The position numbers and the translations under genes are program-made. Source: Chitinophaga pinensis (lineage in GTDB: Bacteria; Bacteroidota; Bacteroidia; UKL13-3). From it: a DNA stretch of 12,383 nucleotides. The notes below the pieces were generated by a model that had not been told where the DNA came from, did not search any database, and worked only from the letters and a program-made list of their open reading frames with translations. This document shows positions 6,493 to 12,383 of this stretch, piece after piece. Location of the stretch: NCBI GenBank assembly GCA_945876985.1, contig CAMCQX010000015.1, positions 1 to 12,383 on the forward strand, in the 5' to 3' direction. The number at the start of each line of letters is the position of its first letter. Within the stretch, counting starts at the first letter, position 1.

Positions 6493-7218
6493 CTAATAAA
6501 CTACTTTAGTTAAAAACAAACCATGAGCGGGAACAGACATTCCTGCCTCAGAACGGTTTTTACTAGCTATTATTTGCTCTAAATGGGTTAAATCAATATT
6601 TTGTAATCCAACTTGAATTAAAGTGCCTACAATGGCTCTAACCATGTTTCTAAGAAATCGATTTGCCTTAATGGTAAAAACCAATAGTTCACCCTCTTGT
6701 TTCCAATAAGCTTCCATCAAATTGCAATTAAAATTATTTACTTGTGTATGAACTTTACTAAAACATTCAAAATTGTTATGAGTTAAAAGCAATTGACATG
6801 CTTGATTCATTAAATCAATGTTGACAGTAGTAGGATTATACCAAGAAAATTCATTTAGAAAAGGATTTGGATAAGTAGAAATCACATATTCATATTCACG
6901 CCATTTAGCATCAAAACGAGCGTTAAAAGAATCGTGGGTTGGAGTTATGTTTTTAATCGCAATATCTTTAGATATAATCCTATTTAATTTATAAACTAAA
7001 TTTTGCGCATCTAACAATTCATCTAAGTCGAAATGGGCAAAAAACTGTTTGGCATGAACACCAGTATCTGTTCTCCCACAACCAAGCGTTTCAATTGGAT
7101 TTTTAAGTAAAATAAACAATTTTTCTTCTAATTCTTGCTGAACGGTTCTAGCGTTTAATTGCTTTTGCCATCCGTGAAAATTAGTGCCGTTATAGGCAAA
7201 TTCAATTATATACCTCAT
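6493..7218 (-). CDS. truA: tRNA pseudouridine synthase A
   Basis: 241 aa, slightly shorter than the 270-aa E. coli enzyme but normal for Bacteroidota. Converts uridines 38-40 in the tRNA anticodon stem-loop to pseudouridine; it is a cytoplasmic homodimer. Seen: MRYIIEFAYNGTNFHGWQKQ at the N-terminus, TVQQELEEKL (25-34), the catalytic motif GCGRTDTGVHA (46-56) with nucleophile D51, FNARFDAKWREYEY (about 97-110), and FLRNMVRAIVGTLIQVG (about 188-204) plus SEAGMSVPAHGLFL near the C-terminus. All family motifs are present. The ATG at 7218 directly precedes the conserved YIIEFAYNGT. A terminator hairpin begins 29 bp upstream, so it is probably not cotranscribed with the giant gene; I could not identify a promoter in the small gap. 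Confidence 0.97.
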   Translation of the reverse strand: MRYIIEFAYNGTNFHGWQKQLNARTVQQELEEKLFILLKNPIETLGCGRTDTGVHAKQFFAHFDLDELLDAQNLVYKLNRIISKDIAIKNITPTHDSFNARFDAKWREYEYVISTYPNPFLNEFSWYNPTTVNIDLMNQACQLLLTHNNFECFSKVHTQVNNFNCNLMEAYWKQEGELLVFTIKANRFLRNMVRAIVGTLIQVGLQNIDLTHLEQIIASKNRSEAGMSVPAHGLFLTKVVY

Positions 7219-7246
7219 TGTTTAATACGATCCATTATAAGTAAAC

Positions 7247-7278
7247 AAACCCCAAAAGACTTTCGTCTTTTGGGGTTT
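7247..7278 (-). terminator. Intrinsic terminator after the giant surface-protein gene
   Basis: Arms 7247-7260 and 7265-7278 are a perfect 14-bp inverted repeat with a TTTC loop, which reads as a GAAA tetraloop in the minus-strand RNA. The stem contains four G-C pairs in a row and ends in TTT followed by GTTTA. It sits 25 bp past the stop at 7303 and before truA. The U-tract is short, but the stem is strong. Confidence 0.82.
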
Positions 7279-7302
7279 GAATGTATTAATTATTAATAAA
7301 AT

Positions 7303-10300
7303 TTATTGTTTAACCAATGATTTAACAATCATATCGTCACCAATTTGAACTTTTACAATATATGTACCAGCTGCATTAAAATTATTTGAAGCTAATTCAA
7401 ATTCATGTTTTCCGCTAGCTACATTATTATGAGTTGTAGTTGAAATTACTCTTCCTAATATATCTGTAATTGTGATTGTAATGTCTTCAGTTTTAGTTAA
7501 ACTTAAACCTATTACCGTGTTATTAGCAAAAGGATTAGGATAAGCAGATAAGTTAAACTTACTAGCTAATTCTTCACCAACACTAACACCTACATTGACA
7601 ATAACTGAATCAGTATAATTAACCACACAACCTTCAGCAGTTGTTACTTGCATTCTAACATAAAAAGTACCTGCTTTGTTATAAGTAAAATCAGGAACAC
7701 GCTGCGTTGAAGTAGTACTATCAGCATCACCAAAGTTCCAGAAATATTGGTTCATGTCAGACGATAAATCAGAAGGTGTTAATACTTTACGGTTATTCAC
7801 CGTAAACTTACCTGGTATAGCGAACGATTGTTTAGTGTATGTAATGATTGGTTTAGCAACAACTGTAATTGTTCCAGATTTTGTATCAATACAACCATCA
7901 GAAGTAGCAGAAATACTCCAATTATAAACACCAGCATCAGGATAAACATTAGATGAATTACAAGCACCACTACTTGGACCATTTCCAAATACCCATGCAC
8001 AAATAATACCTGAACCACTTGAAGCAAAAGATTTGCTGGTAAATGTTACTAGATTACCTTGACAAACTTTATCAGTTGTAACACCAGTTTTAATGGTACC
8101 ACCTAATTCAGCAACAGCAACTGGAGCCGTTTTAACTTCTACATTTTTACTTACTGAATCTTTACAGCCAAATAATTTATTATAAGCTACTAACTTAACA
8201 ATGAATGGATCTCCACTGTTATTGTTTAAATAACGGTGTTTAGGGTCTTGACGTAAATCTTCACCGCTGTTATCACCTAAATCCCAAATATAACCAGCAT
8301 TTTGAATACCAGCGCCATAAGTAGTTTGGTTATTAAATGTAGTTGAATCGTTGGTACAAGCACTTGTAAATAAGAAATCAGGACGAGGCGTTTCATATAC
8401 TGTCACTAATTTTGAAATAGAATCTTCACAACCAGCAGCAGAAACTAAACGTAAACGAACAGTAACATTACCACTGTTTGCAAATTTAATTTGGAATGTA
8501 TTTGATTGACGAGTTTCACCAGTACTAAATGACCAATACCAACCTAATCTATCAGTGTTAGATATAGTTGAACTATCAGTGTAAGGCATGTATTGACCTT
8601 GACAATGGCTAGTTACATAAAAATTAGCTTTAGGTTTAGCATATGAAGGGAAAATTCTATTATTAAGTGCATAACAACCATTTGAACTACTGGTAACTCT
8701 TAAAGCTACATTATAGTTGGTATCTGCTTTGGTAAAACCAAAAGTAGTAACAGGAGATGTTCTATAAATATTACCCGGGAAAGTCCATAAATAATTTAAC
8801 CCAGCTGCTTGATTAGTTACTGTAAAATAAGTTGAATCATTTTGACAAACAATAGCAGTAGAACTAGCAGTAAATGCTGCACTTGGAGCCTGTAATACTG
8901 TAATTAATCTTGATACAGTATCTGATAATCCTAATGCTGAAGTAGCACGTAAAGTAACTCTGTATGTTCCTGCTGTACTCCATGAATGAACTGGATTTGC
9001 AAAAGTAGAAGTTGTATTGTCACCAAATGTCCACAACCAAGTTACACCGGCTTTTGGACCTTGATTGATATCAAATTCTAGTCCTGTTCCAGTACAAGCA
9101 GTATCTGTTCTAAGTAAAGTTCTAAATCCATAAGCAATAGGATTGTTAACTTTAATGTAACGATATACCGTTGTATCACAGTTTGTAGGTAAGAAACGAA
9201 TAGTTGTGGCTAAAACAAATAAAGTATCTGCTTCAGCAATAGTTGGTGTAAATGAAACTTTAGCATTTGTTGTAGCAGTAGGATCTGTTATTGTAACGTT
9301 AGTAGCAGAAGTATTTCCATAAACAGTTTTAACTGATGTGTTAACTAAAGTCCAATTGGTACCATAACTGGCATTTGTATAATAACTAGTTGGTGTTAAT
9401 ATTTCATATTTTAAACTATTGTTATATTTTACAGCATCTGGTTTATTTAAATCACCATCATTAGCAGCACCATTAAATGCTCCTGGAGCTAAATCAGGAA
9501 TAATATAACCACCAGCTGCCACAAGTGGACGAGTGAAACGGTTAATTACTGTGCTGTAAGTTCCTGGTAAATTATTACTACAATAGTTTGGCTCAACTGA
9601 AGATGAAGGAGCTTGGTAAGTACCAGAACCATAGTTTATAGCCGAAATACGATAATTTAAAGTATCAACCTGACGATTTTTAAATCTTAAAGTTAAATTA
9701 CCCATATTACCTGTAGCTGAATCTAAAATTCCAACTCCGTTACCGGCAGCATTTAATTCAATTGCTCTGTAAACATAACGGTAATCAGTATTAGGTACAG
9801 TAATAGTTACAGGTTGGTTTAAATTACAAATTGTTGTAACCACACCAGTAGGAACTTGACTTTGATTATCATCAATAATTTGAATACTATCAATTAATAT
9901 ATTGTTTCCTAAACCAGCACTAAATGCATCAAATTGGAAACTGTAGTTGTTTCCTGGAGTTCTGTATTCACTTAAACAAGCTTCATAAGTAAACCAATCT
10001 GGATAAGCAGAAAGTGAATTAGGTCTAACTGCAACTTTAATTACAGGACCTTGGAAGCCATTGATTAAAACTGTAACATTTACTGAATCTCTTCTTGTAA
10101 CATTATTATTACTTTGAGAGAAACGGAAACGTAAAATTGGTCTTTGTAAAACACTTAAATTAAAACATGGAGAAATTAACCTTGCTGAAGCACCAGCTGC
10201 TAATGTAGCAGAAGGGAAAACAGCACACTTAATACCATTTTCTACTGGTTGAGAAGGATTAATAGATGAACCGAAAGCAGCTGTATTCCAATTTGCAGCA

Positions 10301-12383
10301 AGTGTTAACGATTGAGTTGACCAACCTTTTAAACCATCTTCAAAATTCATGGTATAAGGATAAGTAGCAATACCAGTAGATAAAGTATCCCAAGCTTTTA
10401 CAGCAGGATTTGGATATAATCCACTATTACCAGCAATATCAGAAGCAGTAATTTTATACTCAATAATTCCACCTGAGGCAAACGCTGCAGCAGGGAAGCT
10501 ATAAGTTCTTACTAAGAAACCATTGCTATTTGTACTAGATGAAGTAGCAGAACTAGGTAAATTAAATGTAGAACCACCGTTTACTCTGTAAGTTAATACA
10601 TCGCCTGTGTAATTTTTATCTACTACTATAAAACTAATTGAAGGGAAAGTAGCATTTAAACAAACAACAGTATTTGCAGGAATCACACGAGGTAAAACAC
10701 TGTCAATATTATTACCACCAGTATATTCATGAGCACCCATTGTAGGACTTAAACTATTTCTAGTTGTAGAAACAACATCGGTAGTTATACCAGTTACAGG
10801 AGTACCAGCACCATAAATTACTGAATTTGTTAAATCAGGAATGAATAGATTTAAATCACTGGTAAAAGGAATTGTAAAGTTAGTACTATACAAATCACCA
10901 CCTGTGAATTTGTTTATATTATCCCAACCATTAAATAGGTTTTCAGTACCAATGGCATTTGTTGTTAATTGATTATTGGTAGCATTGGTAGCATTACAGA
11001 AGTAATTGTTATTTTCAGATAAAGAAAAAGCACTTAATAAACTACTTACTTGCACTGCACTTGCTCTTACACCAGCACCAGAAGTTGAGCCACCTAATTT
11101 ATTTGAGAATAAATTATTTGACATTTTAAATCCAGATTTTAAAAGTAGTGAAGTTGCATTTAAAGAAAACTTATCCGCTATTGCTAAACAAGCTGTTCTA
11201 CCAGCAGTAACAGTATTTGCAGTTCCTAAATTTATAGAGTTATAGTAAATTCCAATATTTGGATCAGAGTATGGATTTGTTGGAGCTGCATCAATTGCAA
11301 TTCCATAAACACCACTCATTAAAGTAGCTGAACCAGTAGCAGAAATTCCAGAAATCATGTTATTGATAATTCTAGTACTGTTTGTAACGTTACCAGCATC
11401 AGTTCCAAAATTAATATAAATACCATAAGCAGCACTACTACTTACAGTAGAGCTAATGTTTTGAATGATATTACCATCAATAATGTTAGCAGAATCTAAA
11501 ACAGTATTTGAACCAGCAATGGTTCCTAATTCAATTCCTCTAGGGTTTGAAAAAGTAATCATGTTGTTTTGTATTCTGTTTTGTTTAATGTTTGCTCTGT
11601 ATTGACCAACACAGTATATTCCAGCTGCATTATTAGTACCACCAAAATAATTTGTTGCAACGGTTCCACCTGGAGCATTATTACCACCAATTACATTGTT
11701 TAAAATTGAAGTAGTAACATCTCCTTGGCCTCTTACACCATTTCCTCTTAAATAAATACCAAATTGACATCCACCAATAAAGTTATTAGAGAATGAATTA
11801 TTGTTATTTCCACCTAAGCCGGCACCATTTGAAGGAGTAGCAGTAATACCACCCATATAAATAGCCGCAAAAGTATTGATAGCATTTGTTGAAGAATTTC
11901 CAATTAAATTACAATTATTTACAAAATTATTTGAAGTAGAAAGACTGGTAGCAAAAATTGAACTTTGACCACCTAAAACATCAATGATTTTATAAGTAGA
12001 TGAATTCATAATACTAGGCATTACAATTGTTAAATCTCTTGTAGTAGTTCCATTATTAGAACCATCAAAACCAAAATAACTAGAACTATTAAATCTAATT
12101 AAACTTGAATTTGCTGCAGGAGCAGTTAAAAAAGTTGTAAACTTAATGGTATCTTGACGATCAGCAGCAACAGTTACAATAACTGGAACAGTAGAAGTAG
12201 CAGAAGGATAATCAAAAACTGTAATTGGAGTATAAAAAGTATCTGTTTCACCAACATAACCACTACTTAAAGCTAAACGAACTGGATTAGAACCCGAAAA
12301 TGCTAAACCAACACCAAATGCATTTAAGTAATTAACTGCTGAACGCAATGTTTTAAATGAACCAGAGCTTGCACTAGCTAATA
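7303..12383 (-). CDS. Giant T9SS-secreted beta-helix/PKD surface protein, 5' end missing
   Basis: The frame is open to the right edge, so the N-terminus and signal peptide are off-window. The TTG at 12348 is not a believable start, because in-frame codons continue upstream as LASASSGSFKT. At least 1,692 codons. Numbering from that TTG, domains in order: Asn-rich right-handed beta-helix repeats (about 80-420; for example NNFIGGCQFGIYLRG, GIELG, GIYYNSINLG); a closing SPTMGAHEYTGG (about 530-545), a common end of such helices; an Ig-like region (about 545-655); a MAM/jelly-roll-like domain starting MNFEDGLKGW (about 667-830); further beta-rich modules; about six PKD domains (about 1075-1585; WLWTFGDN, YIWDLGDN, YFWNFGDAD are the clearest); and an 84-residue type A T9SS sorting domain (7306-7557) with FNLSAYPNPF, ITDILGRV and GTYIVKV. 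The sorting domain directs export across the outer membrane and usually attachment to the surface. Adhesion or polymer binding is inferred. A terminator follows. Confidence 0.93.
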   Translation of the reverse strand, partial: LASASSGSFKTLRSAVNYLNAFGVGLAFSGSNPVRLALSSGYVGETDTFYTPITVFDYPSATSTVPVIVTVAADRQDTIKFTTFLTAPAANSSLIRFNSSSYFGFDGSNNGTTTRDLTIVMPSIMNSSTYKIIDVLGGQSSIFATSLSTSNNFVNNCNLIGNSSTNAINTFAAIYMGGITATPSNGAGLGGNNNNSFSNNFIGGCQFGIYLRGNGVRGQGDVTTSILNNVIGGNNAPGGTVATNYFGGTNNAAGIYCVGQYRANIKQNRIQNNMITFSNPRGIELGTIAGSNTVLDSANIIDGNIIQNISSTVSSSAAYGIYINFGTDAGNVTNSTRIINNMISGISATGSATLMSGVYGIAIDAAPTNPYSDPNIGIYYNSINLGTANTVTAGRTACLAIADKFSLNATSLLLKSGFKMSNNLFSNKLGGSTSGAGVRASAVQVSSLLSAFSLSENNNYFCNATNATNNQLTTNAIGTENLFNGWDNINKFTGGDLYSTNFTIPFTSDLNLFIPDLTNSVIYGAGTPVTGITTDVVSTTRNSLSPTMGAHEYTGGNNIDSVLPRVIPANTVVCLNATFPSISFIVVDKNYTGDVLTYRVNGGSTFNLPSSATSSSTNSNGFLVRTYSFPAAAFASGGIIEYKITASDIAGNSGLYPNPAVKAWDTLSTGIATYPYTMNFEDGLKGWSTQSLTLAANWNTAAFGSSINPSQPVENGIKCAVFPSATLAAGASARLISPCFNLSVLQRPILRFRFSQSNNNVTRRDSVNVTVLINGFQGPVIKVAVRPNSLSAYPDWFTYEACLSEYRTPGNNYSFQFDAFSAGLGNNILIDSIQIIDDNQSQVPTGVVTTICNLNQPVTITVPNTDYRYVYRAIELNAAGNGVGILDSATGNMGNLTLRFKNRQVDTLNYRISAINYGSGTYQAPSSSVEPNYCSNNLPGTYSTVINRFTRPLVAAGGYIIPDLAPGAFNGAANDGDLNKPDAVKYNNSLKYEILTPTSYYTNASYGTNWTLVNTSVKTVYGNTSATNVTITDPTATTNAKVSFTPTIAEADTLFVLATTIRFLPTNCDTTVYRYIKVNNPIAYGFRTLLRTDTACTGTGLEFDINQGPKAGVTWLWTFGDNTTSTFANPVHSWSTAGTYRVTLRATSALGLSDTVSRLITVLQAPSAAFTASSTAIVCQNDSTYFTVTNQAAGLNYLWTFPGNIYRTSPVTTFGFTKADTNYNVALRVTSSSNGCYALNNRIFPSYAKPKANFYVTSHCQGQYMPYTDSSTISNTDRLGWYWSFSTGETRQSNTFQIKFANSGNVTVRLRLVSAAGCEDSISKLVTVYETPRPDFLFTSACTNDSTTFNNQTTYGAGIQNAGYIWDLGDNSGEDLRQDPKHRYLNNNSGDPFIVKLVAYNKLFGCKDSVSKNVEVKTAPVAVAELGGTIKTGVTTDKVCQGNLVTFTSKSFASSGSGIICAWVFGNGPSSGACNSSNVYPDAGVYNWSISATSDGCIDTKSGTITVVAKPIITYTKQSFAIPGKFTVNNRKVLTPSDLSSDMNQYFWNFGDADSTTSTQRVPDFTYNKAGTFYVRMQVTTAEGCVVNYTDSVIVNVGVSVGEELASKFNLSAYPNPFANNTVIGLSLTKTEDITITITDILGRVISTTTHNNVASGKHEFELASNNFNAAGTYIVKVQIGDDMIVKSLVKQ

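Noticed and set aside
7797..8027. Alternative minus-strand frame of 76 codons
   Set aside because: Out-of-frame shadow within the PKD region of the giant gene; Val/Leu-rich composition comes from the frame shift.
11006..11245. Plus-strand frame of 79 codons
   Set aside because: Antisense to the beta-helix region of the giant gene, with no motif or promoter support.

Overview
The window is AT-rich and looks chromosomal, from a member of the Bacteroidota. Four things support this. A very large surface protein ends in a type IX secretion (T9SS, Por) C-terminal sorting domain. The citrate synthase is of the eukaryotic-like type common in this phylum. Starts are preceded by A/T-rich sequence rather than Shine-Dalgarno motifs. 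At least two upstream regions carry the phylum's -7 box TAnnTTTG, one of them with a well-placed -33 TTG. I see no tRNA, rRNA, CRISPR array, transposase, integrase or phage gene.

Left part (1-2011, minus strand): holB (DNA polymerase III delta') is followed by a PSP1-family ricT/yaaT-like gene that runs off the left edge. This gene pair is also neighbouring in Bacillus. The ricT product starts with a Cys/Gly/Ser-rich tail encoded by a 30-bp tandem duplication.

Middle (2179-5109, plus strand): low-specificity threonine aldolase (ltaE), then a small secreted WG-repeat protein 35 bp downstream, then citrate synthase under its own clear Bacteroidota promoter. A perfect 29-bp inverted repeat directly after the citrate synthase stop acts as a shared, bidirectional terminator with the convergent gene.

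Right part (5180-12383, minus strand): an unrecognised 272-aa multi-pass membrane protein with a long, potentially structured leader, a 494-bp AT-rich gap, truA (tRNA pseudouridine synthase A), a hairpin terminator, and an incomplete gene of at least 1,692 codons. That gene encodes a beta-helix/PKD-repeat T9SS surface protein and is cut by the right edge.

Most genes are housekeeping and do not form one pathway. I find no convincing new multi-gene system. The items most worth a second look are the duplicated Cys-rich head of RicT, the leader of the orphan membrane protein with three mutually exclusive pairing segments, and the giant secreted protein. All calls come from reading the sequence, and no database search was run.
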